Assembly: GCA_963751955.1 (NCBI GenBank)
Contig: CAVVWM010000001.1
Coordinates: forward strand, 1-64,000
Direction of reading: 5' to 3'
DNA length: 64,000 nucleotides
DNA from: JABDIY01 sp963751955
Lineage (GTDB): Bacteria > Actinomycetota > Acidimicrobiia > Acidimicrobiales > SZUA-35
Each line of letters starts with the position of its first letter. Position 1 is the stretch's first letter. The notes beneath the pieces are model-generated. The model was not told where the DNA came from. It made no database searches and worked only from the letters and a program-made list of their open reading frames with translations. Of the stretch, positions 42,166 to 51,451 are shown piece after piece. The position numbers and the translations under genes were made by a program.

Positions 42166-43295
42166 CGCATGCGTCAACTCAACCTCTCTCCGCCGCGCTC
42201 GTAATGGCCGACGGATCGGTGTTCGAAGGGGAACTCATCGGAGCTGCTCCCAAATCAGGGATTGCCTCGGGCGAAGTGGTCTTCAACACCGCCCAATGCG
42301 GCTACCAGGAAATCATCACCGATCCGTCGTACGCGGGGCAGATCATCACCTTCACGTACCCACACATCGGTAACTACGGAACGAACCGGACCGATTCCGA
42401 GAGCAGGGGTGTGTTCAGCCGGGGTGTGATCGTACGAGAGATGGCCCGACGGGCTTCGAACTGGCGCAACGAACAAGACATCCACTCCTTCCTGTCTACG
42501 CACGCACTCCCCGGGATCAGCGGGCTCGACACCCGCCGGCTGACGCGATTACTTCGCGACAGCGGGGCGATGATCGGCGCTTTTGGTGCGCTGGAAGGTC
42601 CCACAGCCAGATCGATCGACGACCTCAAAGCTGCCGCCGACGCCGAGTTGGGCACCCAGGGAGTCGACTTGGTCGGTCAAGTCACAACGTCTTCGCCGTA
42701 CTCGCTCGCTACAACCGGAAACGGTTCATTGAGGGTGGTCGCTTACGACTTCGGTATGAAGACCGCCATCGGACAACAGCTGGCACAATTCGCCGACGTT
42801 GAAGTCGTGCCGGCTAGCACCCCGGCCGGTGACGTGCTCGCCAGAGACCCTGATGGGGTGTTTCTTTCCAACGGCCCCGGCGATCCGGCCACTGTGCCCC
42901 ATGCCACCGAAGCCATCAAAGAGTTGCTCGGTCAGGTACCGATTTTCGGGATCTGTCTGGGCCATCAGCTGCTCTCCACGGCGATCGGCGCTGAGATCAT
43001 CAAACTGCCATTCGGGCACCACGGTGCCAACCACCCCGTGCGGGACGAAACCACCGGCAAGGTCGAGATCACCAGTCAGAATCACAACTTCGCTGTCGAC
43101 GTCGACACGATTGAAGGGAAGGCTCAGGTCACCCACGTCAACCTCAATGACGGTGTGTGCGAGGGCCTCCAGGTGCTGGGAGCACCGGCGTTCAGTGTTC
43201 AGCATCATCCCGAGGCCAGTCCTGGTCCCCATGACAGTCGCTATCTCTTCAAGCGGTTCGAAGACCTCATGCACGACAACGGAGCCAACCGATAA
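42162..43295 (+). CDS. carA: Carbamoyl-phosphate synthase small subunit CarA
   Basis: 377 residues from ATG 42162 (ATGA overlap with pyrC). N-terminal domain ALVMADGSVFEGELIGA and FNTAQCGYQEIITDPSYAGQ; glutaminase domain with FGICLGHQLLSTAIGAE (nucleophile Cys), HGANHPVRDETTGKVEITSQ, and QHHPEASPGPHDSRYLF (His-Glu). It supplies ammonia from glutamine to CarB. The carB ATG overlaps its stop. Confidence 0.97.
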   Translation: MTHASTQPLSAALVMADGSVFEGELIGAAPKSGIASGEVVFNTAQCGYQEIITDPSYAGQIITFTYPHIGNYGTNRTDSESRGVFSRGVIVREMARRASNWRNEQDIHSFLSTHALPGISGLDTRRLTRLLRDSGAMIGAFGALEGPTARSIDDLKAAADAELGTQGVDLVGQVTTSSPYSLATTGNGSLRVVAYDFGMKTAIGQQLAQFADVEVVPASTPAGDVLARDPDGVFLSNGPGDPATVPHATEAIKELLGQVPIFGICLGHQLLSTAIGAEIIKLPFGHHGANHPVRDETTGKVEITSQNHNFAVDVDTIEGKAQVTHVNLNDGVCEGLQVLGAPAFSVQHHPEASPGPHDSRYLFKRFEDLMHDNGANR

Positions 43296-46200
43296 TGGGT
43301 AAGCGAACCGATATCCGCAGCATCCTCGTTATTGGATCCGGCCCGATCATCATCGGTCAGGCGTGCGAATTCGACTACTCGGGCACCCAGGCGTGTCGGG
43401 TGTTGCGTGAAGAGGGTTACCGGGTGATTCTGGCCAATAGCAACCCGGCCACGATCATGACCGATCCCGACTTCGCAGATGCAACCTATGTCGAGCCGCT
43501 GACCGCACGGGTTATCACCCGGATCATCGAGAAGGAAAAGCCCGACGCGCTTCTGCCGACTCTCGGGGGGCAGACCACGCTGAACCTGGCGATGGAGCTT
43601 GAGGAACTGGGTGTCTTGGAAGAATATGGCGTCGAGATGATCGGTGCTGATGCCGAAGCGATCGCAACCGCAGAAGATCGGCACCAATTCAAAGAGGCCA
43701 TGCTCGAGATCGGTCTTGACGTGCCGCGCAGCGGAATTGCGCACTCGCTGGAGGAGGCGCACGATGTGCTGGAGTACCTCGACCTGCCCTTGATCATCCG
43801 ACCGGCGTACATCCTCGGTGGGCGCGGCACCGGAATTGCCAACACTCCCGAAGAATTCGTGAAGGTTTGTCAGAATGGGCTCGACGCAAGCCCGATCACA
43901 GAAATCCTCGTCGAGGAGTCGATCACTGGCTGGAAGGAATTCGAGCTGGAGGTCATGCGTGATCGCCTGGACAATCAGGTGATCATCTGCGGGATCGAGA
44001 ACATGGATCCGATGGGCGTCCACACCGGAGATTCGATCACTGTTGCTCCGATTCAGACCCTCACCGATGTCGAATACCAGGAGATGCGCAATCAGGCGTT
44101 CGCTGTGCTTCGGCGGGTCGGTGTGGAGACCGGTGGTTCGAACGTCCAATTCGCCGTTCATCCAGAGACTGGTCGCATGGTCGTCATCGAAATGAACCCT
44201 CGTGTCTCCCGATCTTCGGCTCTTGCATCGAAAGCGACTGGGTTCCCGATTGCAAAGATCGCAGCGAAGCTGGCGGTTGGGTACACCCTCGACGAGATCA
44301 GAAACGACATCACCGGTGTCACGCCGGCCAGCTTTGAGCCAGTGATCGACTACGTCGTAACGAAGATCCCTCGTTGGACCTTCGAGAAGTTCCCTGGAAC
44401 AAAGGGTGTTCTGGGTACAGCGATGCAGAGCGTTGGTGAGGTGATGGCAATTGGTAGGACCTTCACCGAAAGCCTCCAGAAGGCGTGCCGCTCGCTCGAA
44501 CAAGGTCACACCGGACTCAACCACGGGCCCGGATCGGAACGGTTCGCGCAGCTCACACTCGATGAGCTCCGCACCAAGCTTGCGATACCTACACCGGATC
44601 GTGTGTTCGAGTTGGAGGAAGCCCTGCGACGAGGCATGACCGTTGAGGACGTAGCGGCGATAACGGAGATCGATCCGTGGTTCGTCGATCAGATTGCGTA
44701 CATCACCGAGGAGGCGGAGGCTCTGGATGGCGCCAGCTCGGACCAGCTCACACGGGCCCAGTGGAGGCGGGCGAAGCAGTTGGGTTTCTCCGACGTTCAA
44801 CTGGCCCACATGCTCGGCTCGGACGAGGCGACGGTGCGGCAGACCCGACTCGCCGCCGGAGTCGTCCCCACATACAAGACCGTAGATACGTGCGCAGGCG
44901 AGTTCGAAGCGTTCACCCCTTACCACTACTCCACCTATGAGGATGAAAACGAGGTGCGTCCGACCGACAAGCCAAGAGTGGTGATCCTCGGTTCGGGGCC
45001 CAACCGAATCGGTCAGGGGATCGAGTTCGACTACTGCTGTGTACATGCAAGTTTCGCTCTGGCTGAAGCGGGCTACGAGACCGTGATGGTCAACTGCAAT
45101 CCCGAGACGGTGAGCACCGACTACGACACGTCGGACCGGCTGTACTTCGAGCCGCTCACCTATGAAGACGTGATGAATGTGATCGATGTAGAACGCCCAG
45201 TTGGTGTGATCGTTTCGTTGGGGGGTCAGACCCCACTGAAGCTGGCAGACAAGCTGCCGGCGGAACTGGTTCTGGGCACCTCACCGCGGAGTATCGATCT
45301 AGCCGAAGACCGCGAGGAATGGGCCGGGCTGTGCACGAGAGCGGGTATTCCTCAACCTCCCGGAGGAACGGCTACGGGGACAACAGAGGCTGTGAAAATC
45401 GCGAACCGTGTTGGGTATCCGGTGCTCGTTCGGCCCAGCTACGTGTTGGGAGGTCGAGCGATGGAGATCGTATTCAATGACGAAGACCTCAGCGCTGCGA
45501 TGAAGGCGATGGCCGCGGATGGCACGCTGGGCCGAGAAGGCGGTCTCAGCGCGGATCGACCGGTGTTGATCGACCAGTTTCTCGACGATGCCGTCGAAGT
45601 AGATGTCGATGCTCTACGGGACAAGACCGGAGAAGTTCTTATCGGTGGGGTCATGGAGCACGTCGAAGAGGCCGGTGTGCACAGCGGCGACTCCGCCTGC
45701 GTACTTCCGCCGCCGAACCTGTCGCCGGTCACCGTTTCTGCTCTCGAATCCTATACAGCTTCGATAGCCGCCGAACTCGAGGTTGTGGGGTTGATCAACG
45801 TGCAGTTCGCCGTTCAGCTGAACCCCGAGGGTGAGGATGCAGTCTTCGTGATCGAAGCGAACCCACGAGCATCTCGAACGGTTCCCTTCGTGGCCAAGGC
45901 GACCAACCGACCGCTGGCCAAGATCGCTGCGCGTCTCATGGCCGGCTCGACCCTCGACGAGGTTGAGGCTGAAGGTCTCCTAGATCGCAATAGGCCGCCG
46001 TCTGGGTTGTATGCGGTCAAGGAGGCCGTACTCCCGTTCAGTCGATTCCCCGATACCGATGCCCTGCTCGGGCCCGAGATGCGGAGCACCGGCGAGGTTA
46101 TGGGTATCGATGTTTCGCCCGGGTTGGCGTTCCTGAAAGCACAGCTTGGAGCCGGCATGGAGCTTTCGCCCGAGACTGCGGACGAGGGAGTCATCTTTCT

Positions 46201-46612
46201 TTCGTTGGCCGATCGGGACAAAGAGCGTGGCATGGAACTGGCCCAGTCATTCGCCGAGATCGGATTCCGCTTCATTGCAACAGCCGGCACTGCCGCCGCT
46301 TTGGCCGAGGTGGGTATCGAGGTTGTAGAAGTGCTGTCGAAACTGCGGGACGACGGGGTCGTCGAACCTGCGGGACGCACCGCTCTCGATGCGATAGCGG
46401 CCGGTGAGGTGGCCCTGGTCATCAACACGCCGAAGGGGCGAGGCGCACGCGCCGACGGTGCATACATCCGAACTGCAGCATCGATCAATCACGTTGCGTT
46501 GATCACGACCGTCTCGGCTGCCAAAGCGATCTCGGTAGGCCTTGCCGAGTGGGCTGGAGCGCCGCTGACCGTGCGCTCACTTCAGAGCATCCGGGCCGGT
46601 CAGGCCGATTGA
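43295..46612 (+). CDS. carB: Carbamoyl-phosphate synthase large subunit CarB
   Basis: 1105 residues. Two homologous ATP-grasp halves: first with ILVIGSGPIIIGQACEFDYS and IIRPAYILGGRGTGIANTPE, second with VVILGSGPNRIGQGIEFDYC and VLVRPSYVLGGRAMEIVFND. The C-terminal 140 residues form the MGS-like allosteric domain (FRFIATAGTAAALAEVGIEV, VALVINTPKGRGARADGAYI), where UMP usually binds. With CarA it makes carbamoyl phosphate for pyrimidines and arginine. It is intact, showing that base accuracy here is good. Confidence 0.98.
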   Translation: MGKRTDIRSILVIGSGPIIIGQACEFDYSGTQACRVLREEGYRVILANSNPATIMTDPDFADATYVEPLTARVITRIIEKEKPDALLPTLGGQTTLNLAMELEELGVLEEYGVEMIGADAEAIATAEDRHQFKEAMLEIGLDVPRSGIAHSLEEAHDVLEYLDLPLIIRPAYILGGRGTGIANTPEEFVKVCQNGLDASPITEILVEESITGWKEFELEVMRDRLDNQVIICGIENMDPMGVHTGDSITVAPIQTLTDVEYQEMRNQAFAVLRRVGVETGGSNVQFAVHPETGRMVVIEMNPRVSRSSALASKATGFPIAKIAAKLAVGYTLDEIRNDITGVTPASFEPVIDYVVTKIPRWTFEKFPGTKGVLGTAMQSVGEVMAIGRTFTESLQKACRSLEQGHTGLNHGPGSERFAQLTLDELRTKLAIPTPDRVFELEEALRRGMTVEDVAAITEIDPWFVDQIAYITEEAEALDGASSDQLTRAQWRRAKQLGFSDVQLAHMLGSDEATVRQTRLAAGVVPTYKTVDTCAGEFEAFTPYHYSTYEDENEVRPTDKPRVVILGSGPNRIGQGIEFDYCCVHASFALAEAGYETVMVNCNPETVSTDYDTSDRLYFEPLTYEDVMNVIDVERPVGVIVSLGGQTPLKLADKLPAELVLGTSPRSIDLAEDREEWAGLCTRAGIPQPPGGTATGTTEAVKIANRVGYPVLVRPSYVLGGRAMEIVFNDEDLSAAMKAMAADGTLGREGGLSADRPVLIDQFLDDAVEVDVDALRDKTGEVLIGGVMEHVEEAGVHSGDSACVLPPPNLSPVTVSALESYTASIAAELEVVGLINVQFAVQLNPEGEDAVFVIEANPRASRTVPFVAKATNRPLAKIAARLMAGSTLDEVEAEGLLDRNRPPSGLYAVKEAVLPFSRFPDTDALLGPEMRSTGEVMGIDVSPGLAFLKAQLGAGMELSPETADEGVIFLSLADRDKERGMELAQSFAEIGFRFIATAGTAAALAEVGIEVVEVLSKLRDDGVVEPAGRTALDAIAAGEVALVINTPKGRGARADGAYIRTAASINHVALITTVSAAKAISVGLAEWAGAPLTVRSLQSIRAGQAD

Positions 46613-46614
46613 GG

Positions 46615-47556
46615 GTGGCTGATATCTCAACCACCGTTGGCTCGGTGCGCCTGAGGGCTCCGATAATGCCAGCCTCGGGAACCGGCGGCCATGGCGCTGA
46701 ACTCGGTGCGTTCGGGGACTTGGGGAGCCTCGGAGCGGTCGTGGTGAAGTCTTTGCTCCCGATCCGGTGGGCGGGCAATGCTGCGGTCCGGGTTCATCAG
46801 ACGCCGAGTGGAATGCTCAACTCGGTGGGGTTGCAGGGACCGGGCATCACTGCGTGGGCAGCAGAGGACCTACCCGCTTTGATCGACGCCGGTGCGTCGG
46901 TGGTGGTGTCAATCTGGGGTCGGTCGGTCCAAGAGTACGAGGAGGCGGCCGCAATGGTGGCCGACCTGCCCAAAGAAGTCGTTGCCGTAGAGGTGAACAT
47001 CAGCTGCCCAAACACCGAAAGAGGCAACGAACTGTTTGCTCACTCGGTTGAGGCGACGTCGGCGGTCCTTTCGGCCACCTCAGGGGCGAACCGACCCCGT
47101 TGGGCCAAGCTCAGCCCAAATGCTGGACCGCTACTCATACCCGTGGCCGAGGCAGCGATCCGGAATGGCGCCGAGGCTCTCACGGTCTCCAACACGTACC
47201 TGGGATTGAGCGTAGATCCGGTCAGCAGGCGAGCACGTTTGGGAAACGGAGCTGGGGGAGTGTCCGGGCCCGCCATCCATCCGTTGGCGGTGAGAGCCGT
47301 GGCCGAGGTCCACCGGGCCCTTCCGACCTCACCAATCGTGGCCGCCGGAGGAGTTTCGTCGATCGAAGACGTTGTGGAATTCACATTGGTAGGCGCGTCG
47401 GCAGTGCAGGTCGGCACCATGAACTTCGCGGACCCGCGAACCTGTTTTCGACTGGTTGGAGAGCTAGGGCGGTGGTGTGATGCCCAGAGTGTTCAGCGAT
47501 TCACCGAGCTGATCGGTGAGGCCGATCTGACTCCGCTACCCCCTCCCGAGCTGTAG
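46615..47556 (+). CDS. pyrD: Dihydroorotate dehydrogenase (class 1) PyrD
   Basis: 313 residues from GTG 46615; TTG 46609, overlapping the carB stop, is possible. FMN-binding TIM barrel: LRAPIMPASGTGGHGAELGA, VVKSLLPIRWAGNAAVRVHQ, AVEVNISCPNTERGNELFAH, VSNTYLGLSVDPVSRRARLG, GAGGVSGPAIHPLAVRAVAE, VGASAVQVGTMNFADPRTCF. The G-G-V-S-G-P-A-I region resembles the NAD-linked class 1B, which normally needs PyrK; no pyrK is in the window. It oxidises dihydroorotate to orotate. It ends 5 nt from the convergent alaX. Confidence 0.92.
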   Translation: MADISTTVGSVRLRAPIMPASGTGGHGAELGAFGDLGSLGAVVVKSLLPIRWAGNAAVRVHQTPSGMLNSVGLQGPGITAWAAEDLPALIDAGASVVVSIWGRSVQEYEEAAAMVADLPKEVVAVEVNISCPNTERGNELFAHSVEATSAVLSATSGANRPRWAKLSPNAGPLLIPVAEAAIRNGAEALTVSNTYLGLSVDPVSRRARLGNGAGGVSGPAIHPLAVRAVAEVHRALPTSPIVAAGGVSSIEDVVEFTLVGASAVQVGTMNFADPRTCFRLVGELGRWCDAQSVQRFTELIGEADLTPLPPPEL

Positions 47557-47561
47557 TTCGG

Positions 47562-48269
47562 TCAGCTGAGTACAAAACGGACGCGTTTGTTACCGCCGCC
47601 CTTTGACTCGGTTTTGGTGATCTCGAAGTGTCCGATCTCACCGGTAGAGGCCACATGAGTTCCGCCGTCGGCCTGCTTGTCGAGACCGACGATGTCGACA
47701 ACGCGGATCTCCTTTACCGATTCGGGGATGAGGTTCACTTTGGTGCGCAACAGATCGGCGTCCACCACCGCAGTGTCCCGTGGCAGGAAGCTGACCTCGA
47801 TCGGTCGGTTGGTGGCTATCTCTTCATTGACGGCGACACTGATTTCTTCGGCAAAGTTCTCCGGTAGTACCCCGAAGTCGAAGTCGATACGAGCTTTGAG
47901 TGGCTCCATGTTGTTGCCGGTAGATGTCACGCCATACCGGTTGTAGACGACTCCACCGAGCACGTGCATTGCTGAATGGGTTCGCATCAGCTTGTGGCGA
48001 CGTTCGCTGTCGAGCTCACCCGTGACGGTCGTTCCCACCGAGGGCACAGGACCCTCGATGTAGTGCCATACCTGTCCGTCCTCTTTGCGAACGTCGATGA
48101 CAGCGGCCTGGCCGCCAGACCAGGAGAGTGTGCCAACGTCGGCAGGCTGGCCTCCGCCGAGAACGTAAAACACGGTTGCGTCCAACTGCACTTTGCCGTC
48201 GGCGATCTTCGTCACTACCGATTCCATCGCTGTGAGGCTGGCGTCGCGCAGATAGACGAGGTCGGTCAT
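47562..48269 (-). CDS. Alanyl-tRNA editing protein (AlaX family)
   Basis: 235 residues from ATG 48269; longer in-frame starts exist but the family begins here (MTDLVYLRDASLTAMESVVT). It is a free-standing relative of the AlaRS editing domain: TVFYVLGGGQPADVGTLSWS, KLMRTHSAMHVLGGVVYNRY with the H-x-x-x-H zinc motif, and KQADGGTHVASTGEIGHFEI, where the AlaRS C-G-G-T-H is D-G-G-T-H. It hydrolyses mischarged Ser- or Gly-tRNA-Ala. It is opposite to the pyr genes and interrupts the pyrD-pyrF neighbourhood. Confidence 0.9.
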   Translation of the reverse strand: MTDLVYLRDASLTAMESVVTKIADGKVQLDATVFYVLGGGQPADVGTLSWSGGQAAVIDVRKEDGQVWHYIEGPVPSVGTTVTGELDSERRHKLMRTHSAMHVLGGVVYNRYGVTSTGNNMEPLKARIDFDFGVLPENFAEEISVAVNEEIATNRPIEVSFLPRDTAVVDADLLRTKVNLIPESVKEIRVVDIVGLDKQADGGTHVASTGEIGHFEITKTESKGGGNKRVRFVLS

Positions 48270-48397
48270 GACACGGTTGTAGTCGTCGGCGCAGTATCTC
48301 TTCAAGCTGTGGCGACTGCCCATCCAAACGTGTCCGACCCAGATGGTGCAGGACGGTGAGTCTTACAAGCTCGGCCCTGCCGCCGACGGGGTGAGGC

Positions 48398-48838
48398 ATG
48401 AGCGGAATTCCGCCACCTCGTGAGCCCCTGCAGCCGATGGATCCCGAGTCGATGCAACCCGAGCAGGGTGCTCGGCCCGTGGCTCCAGGTGGCCAACGGA
48501 AATCAGAACGGTCGCCATCAACTGCGACCACAGCAGCGGCAATGCTGCCGTTGCTGGCCGCCAGCCTTGCGCTCATAGCTGGACTGTCAACCGAAGTGAC
48601 GCCCAGAGGATCCTGGGGGTCGAACGAGATGTTGTTGTCTTTGATTGCGGTGGGCGCCATCGCCGCGATCGCCGGAGCGCCTCTACTGGCGATGTTTCAG
48701 GCGTGGAGGCCCGAGAGGTCCACAGCGTTCAAGCTGTTCCTGTTCCTTGGCATCTCGGCTGCGTACCTAGTTGCGGCGGCGGCTTCACTCGCCCTTTCCA
48801 TCGTCGTTTCATTCACGCGGGACCCGCCCGAATGTTGA
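48398..48838 (+). CDS. Small membrane protein of unknown function
   Basis: 146 residues from ATG 48398 with a GTGAGG ribosome-like site. A proline-rich cytoplasmic start of 45 residues is followed by three hydrophobic helices (AAAMLPLLAASLALIAGL, LLSLIAVGAIAAIAGAPLLA, LFLFLGISAAYLVAAAASLA). I do not recognise a family. The next gene, a UbiA-type prenyltransferase, starts inside its stop, so the two are probably co-expressed and may work together in the membrane. Confidence 0.7.
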   Translation: MSGIPPPREPLQPMDPESMQPEQGARPVAPGGQRKSERSPSTATTAAAMLPLLAASLALIAGLSTEVTPRGSWGSNEMLLSLIAVGAIAAIAGAPLLAMFQAWRPERSTAFKLFLFLGISAAYLVAAAASLALSIVVSFTRDPPEC

Positions 48839-49686
48839 CCTTCGTTTCGCTCGATGGCTCGCTGCGAGATGGCTGGCGCCACGGCCGGCTCGTCCAGCGG
48901 TTCATGCGAACGCGAAACGCCAAGCTCCCGATTTCGCTGTTTGTCGTGGTGGGAGTGACCAGAGATCTCGCGTGGCAAGAACTGATTGCAGGGTCAGCAC
49001 TTCTGGCGCTGATCTACGGGTTTGTCGTGATCTTCAACGACATCAATGATGCTGAGGGGGATCGAATCAACCGCCGAGACTTGCCGCTCGCAACCGGAGA
49101 GCTCGACGCCGGTCAGGCCTCCCGCATACTGATCGGACTTGGGGTTCTCATCTGCGCCCTCGTTCTGGCATGGGGGAGCGCTGCGCCTGCGATCGCAGTT
49201 GCAGCGGCGACTGTCGCCGGATTCATCTACTCGGATCCCTCCATCCGGATATCTGACCGGGGCATTATTGGTTCTGGGCTGCTGGCCCTTTGTTACATCG
49301 GGACACCGATCCTGTTCGTCCTGACTCTGACCGATGGGCCGTACCGCCAAGCTGTTCCGGTGGTGGTTGTTGGGACTCTTTTGGCCTTCGCCACGTCGTT
49401 ATACAAGGACTTCGGTGACGAGGCCGGCGATGCTGCCATCGGCAAGCTGACTCCGCTCGTTCAATACGGGTCGGGCCGGGTGACCCGCTTGGCGATCCTG
49501 GTGCAGGGAACTGCCATGATCGTTGGGGCGCTGGTGGTCGGTGTGGCCGTGTGGATGCTGCCTGCGGCATTGAGCCTTTGTAGTGCGGCTGGGGTCGATT
49601 CAAGGTGGCGCCCCTCGGTTGTGGTTGTTCATCGATATCTCACCACTGGGTCGATCTGTTTGCTGGCCGCGGCCGGCCTCGGCTGA
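48832..49686 (+). CDS. UbiA family prenyltransferase
   Basis: 284 residues from ATG 48832, overlapping the previous stop. Eight to nine membrane helices with both aspartate-rich motifs of the UbiA fold: VIFNDINDAEGDRINRRDLP (first, N-D-x-x-D) and SLYKDFGDEAGDAAIGKLTP (second, D-x-x-x-D). Members attach a prenyl chain to an aromatic or sugar acceptor; examples are MenA, UbiA, DPPR synthase and haem O synthase. This one is not clearly any of these. The position between pyrD and pyrF gives no substrate clue. Confidence 0.87.
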   Translation: MLTFVSLDGSLRDGWRHGRLVQRFMRTRNAKLPISLFVVVGVTRDLAWQELIAGSALLALIYGFVVIFNDINDAEGDRINRRDLPLATGELDAGQASRILIGLGVLICALVLAWGSAAPAIAVAAATVAGFIYSDPSIRISDRGIIGSGLLALCYIGTPILFVLTLTDGPYRQAVPVVVVGTLLAFATSLYKDFGDEAGDAAIGKLTPLVQYGSGRVTRLAILVQGTAMIVGALVVGVAVWMLPAALSLCSAAGVDSRWRPSVVVVHRYLTTGSICLLAAAGLG

Positions 49687-49755
49687 GATCTGGCAAAGCA
49701 CCAGCTGGGCAACCTGATCTACTAACGTCTCGGCGGGACGTTTGAAGGAGAACCT

Positions 49756-50463
49756 ATGTCCACTGATGCAACCGAAGGACTGCCCGCAGCTCTTCGCGAA
49801 AAGATGGCGCTCGCTCTCGACGTCGATGATCTCGTGCAAGCCAACCGATTGGCGCGCGACCTCAAGCCGTGGTTCGGGGTGGCCAAGATCGGGCTGGAGC
49901 TCTATACCGCCGCCGGGCCCGACGCGATCGGCGCAATCATCGACCAGGGCATGGATGTGTTCTTGGATCTCAAGTTGCACGACATTCCAACCACCGTGAA
50001 GAAGGCGTCCAGAGTCGCCGGCGCGCTGGGTGTGAGCTATCTCACAATGCATGCCCACGGTGGCGCAGCCATGCTGCGTGCAGGGGCCGAGGGACTGGCC
50101 GAAGGTGCTGCCAACGCGGGCCTCGCCGAGCCGACCGCGCTTGCCGTCACTGTTCTCACAAGCGACGACACTGCGCCAGAACACATCGTCCCTCACAGAC
50201 TCCGGCTGGCAATCGAGGCCGGATGTGGCGGTATCGTGTGCTCGGCTCGGGACCTCAAAGGAGTCGGAGAATTGGCCCCCCGCATCATGCGAGTAACGCC
50301 GGGAATCCGAGCGGCGGGAGCTGATCTGCATGACCAACCCAAGGCCGTCACACCTGCAGAAGCACTCGAGCTGGGAGCCGACCTTCTGGTGATCGGTCGG
50401 GCTGTCACAGCAGCTTCTGACCCCGCTGCCGCAGCGTCGGCCCTGTTCGCAAGCCTCAGGTGA
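49756..50463 (+). CDS. pyrF: Orotidine 5'-phosphate decarboxylase PyrF
   Basis: 235 residues from ATG 49756 with a strong ribosome site (GAAGGAGAACC); a TAACGT at 49723 may be its -10 box, so this gene has a normal leader. Catalytic motif DVFLDLKLHDIPTTVKKASR with the Asp-x-Lys-x-x-Asp array, plus LALDVDDLVQANRLARDLKP and MRVTPGIRAAGADLHDQPK. The size and motif are those of the short, bacterial type 1 enzyme. It makes UMP, the final step of the pathway coded by the pyr operon upstream. Confidence 0.95.
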   Translation: MSTDATEGLPAALREKMALALDVDDLVQANRLARDLKPWFGVAKIGLELYTAAGPDAIGAIIDQGMDVFLDLKLHDIPTTVKKASRVAGALGVSYLTMHAHGGAAMLRAGAEGLAEGAANAGLAEPTALAVTVLTSDDTAPEHIVPHRLRLAIEAGCGGIVCSARDLKGVGELAPRIMRVTPGIRAAGADLHDQPKAVTPAEALELGADLLVIGRAVTAASDPAAAASALFASLR

Positions 50464-50498
50464 CACGGGGATGACTATCCCAACCGTTTCAGTTCCGT

Positions 50499-50504
50499 TA
50501 CGGT
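50499..50504 (+). promoter_or_regulatory. -10 box of the mIHF gene (leaderless start)
   Basis: TACGGT ends 6 nt before ATG 50511. No ribosome site lies between. Confidence 0.55.
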
Positions 50505-50510
50505 AGAGCT

Positions 50511-50825
50511 ATGCCGACTCCTCCAATGCTCACCGATGAACAACGAAAGGCCGCCCTGGCCAAGGCGGCCGAGGTCCGCAAGATCCGATCCGAAATGAAA
50601 CACCGCCTGAAGATGGGCAGCGTCACCTTGCCAGAACTTCTCGATCAAGCCGATGCAGACGAGGTCATCGCGAAGATCAAAGTGTTGGCCGTTCTCGAAT
50701 CACTGCCCGGTGTAGGCAAGGTTGGGGCACGCCGATCCATGGAAGATCTCGGGATCGCCGAATCACGCCGGTTGTCCGGACTGGGCGCCAAACAGCGGGC
50801 TGCTCTCCTCGAGGCGTTCTCCTGA
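50511..50825 (+). CDS. mihF: Actinobacterial integration host factor (mIHF)
   Basis: 104 residues. TDEQRKAALAKAAEVRKIRS, EMKHRLKMGSVTLPELLDQA and ESLPGVGKVGARRSMEDLGI, ESRRLSGLGAKQRAALLEAF match mIHF of Mycobacterium and Streptomyces: an N-terminal helix followed by a helix-turn-helix with the P-G-V-G-K DNA-backbone motif. It is a nucleoid protein unrelated to E. coli IHF. It always neighbours gmk and rpoZ in Actinobacteria, as here. It is one of the best taxonomic markers in this window. Confidence 0.95.
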   Translation: MPTPPMLTDEQRKAALAKAAEVRKIRSEMKHRLKMGSVTLPELLDQADADEVIAKIKVLAVLESLPGVGKVGARRSMEDLGIAESRRLSGLGAKQRAALLEAFS

Positions 50826-51358
50826 GCGGGAGGGTCGTCGTCGTCTCGGGTCCCGGTGGTGTCGGGAAGGGGACAGTGGTTGCGGCCCTGGTCAGGAAGT
50901 ATCCCGAGCTTTGGTTGAGCCGGAGCTGGACCACTCGCGAACAACGTCCGGGCGAGCCCGACGATGCGTATGTGTTTGTTTCCCGGGATGAGTTTGACGA
51001 GCGGATCGAAGCAGGCGGTTTTCTCGAATGGGCTGAGTTTCTAGGGAATCTCTACGGCACGCCCATTCCAACTGCTCCTGAGGGGGCACACATCATTCTC
51101 GAAATCGATGTGCAAGGTGCTCGTCAGATCGCAACATTGGTAGATGACCCCATACTGATCTTCATCGAGGCGCCGTCGCCCGCGGCTCAACAGGCACGAC
51201 TGGAATACCGAGGTGACCCGCCCGAACAGGTCGCTGAGCGAATGGCCAAAGCCGCCCAAGAGGCTCACGCAGGAGCCGACCTCGGTGCCTCGGTCGTGGT
51301 CAACCACACGGTCGAAGGGACCGTCGAAGAGCTGTATCGCATCATCTCAGAGACTTGA
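50822..51358 (+). CDS. gmk: Guanylate kinase
   Basis: About 178 residues. P-loop VVVVSGPGGVGKGTVVAALV at the very start, then LSRSWTTREQRPGEPDDAYV, EWAEFLGNLYGTPIP, ILEIDVQGARQI and the end VVVNHTVEGTVEELYRIIS. It phosphorylates GMP to GDP. No ATG, GTG or TTG lies between the P-loop and the end of mIHF; CTG 50822 overlaps the mIHF stop (CTGA) and is the only near-cognate candidate, unless a base is missing. Later in-frame starts (GTG 50876) would remove the P-loop. Confidence 0.88.
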   Translation: MSGRVVVVSGPGGVGKGTVVAALVRKYPELWLSRSWTTREQRPGEPDDAYVFVSRDEFDERIEAGGFLEWAEFLGNLYGTPIPTAPEGAHIILEIDVQGARQIATLVDDPILIFIEAPSPAAQQARLEYRGDPPEQVAERMAKAAQEAHAGADLGASVVVNHTVEGTVEELYRIISET

Positions 51359-51436
51359 CGAATCGTTAGTTCCTGGTCGAGTCTTGGATCAGGTCGTACA
51401 GCCGAGGAGATGCCGCCGAAACGCCGACTGAGGCAC

Positions 51437-51442
51437 TAGGCT
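51437..51442 (+). promoter_or_regulatory. -10 box of rpoZ
   Basis: TAGGCT ends 9 nt before ATG 51452, close to the leaderless arrangement of its neighbours. Confidence 0.45.
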
Positions 51443-51451
51443 GGACAGGCT

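Noticed and set aside
43241..45046. 601-residue open frame on the minus strand opposite carB
   Set aside because: It lies wholly antisense to a well conserved CarB, has low-complexity charged composition and no family motif; it is a GC-codon shadow.
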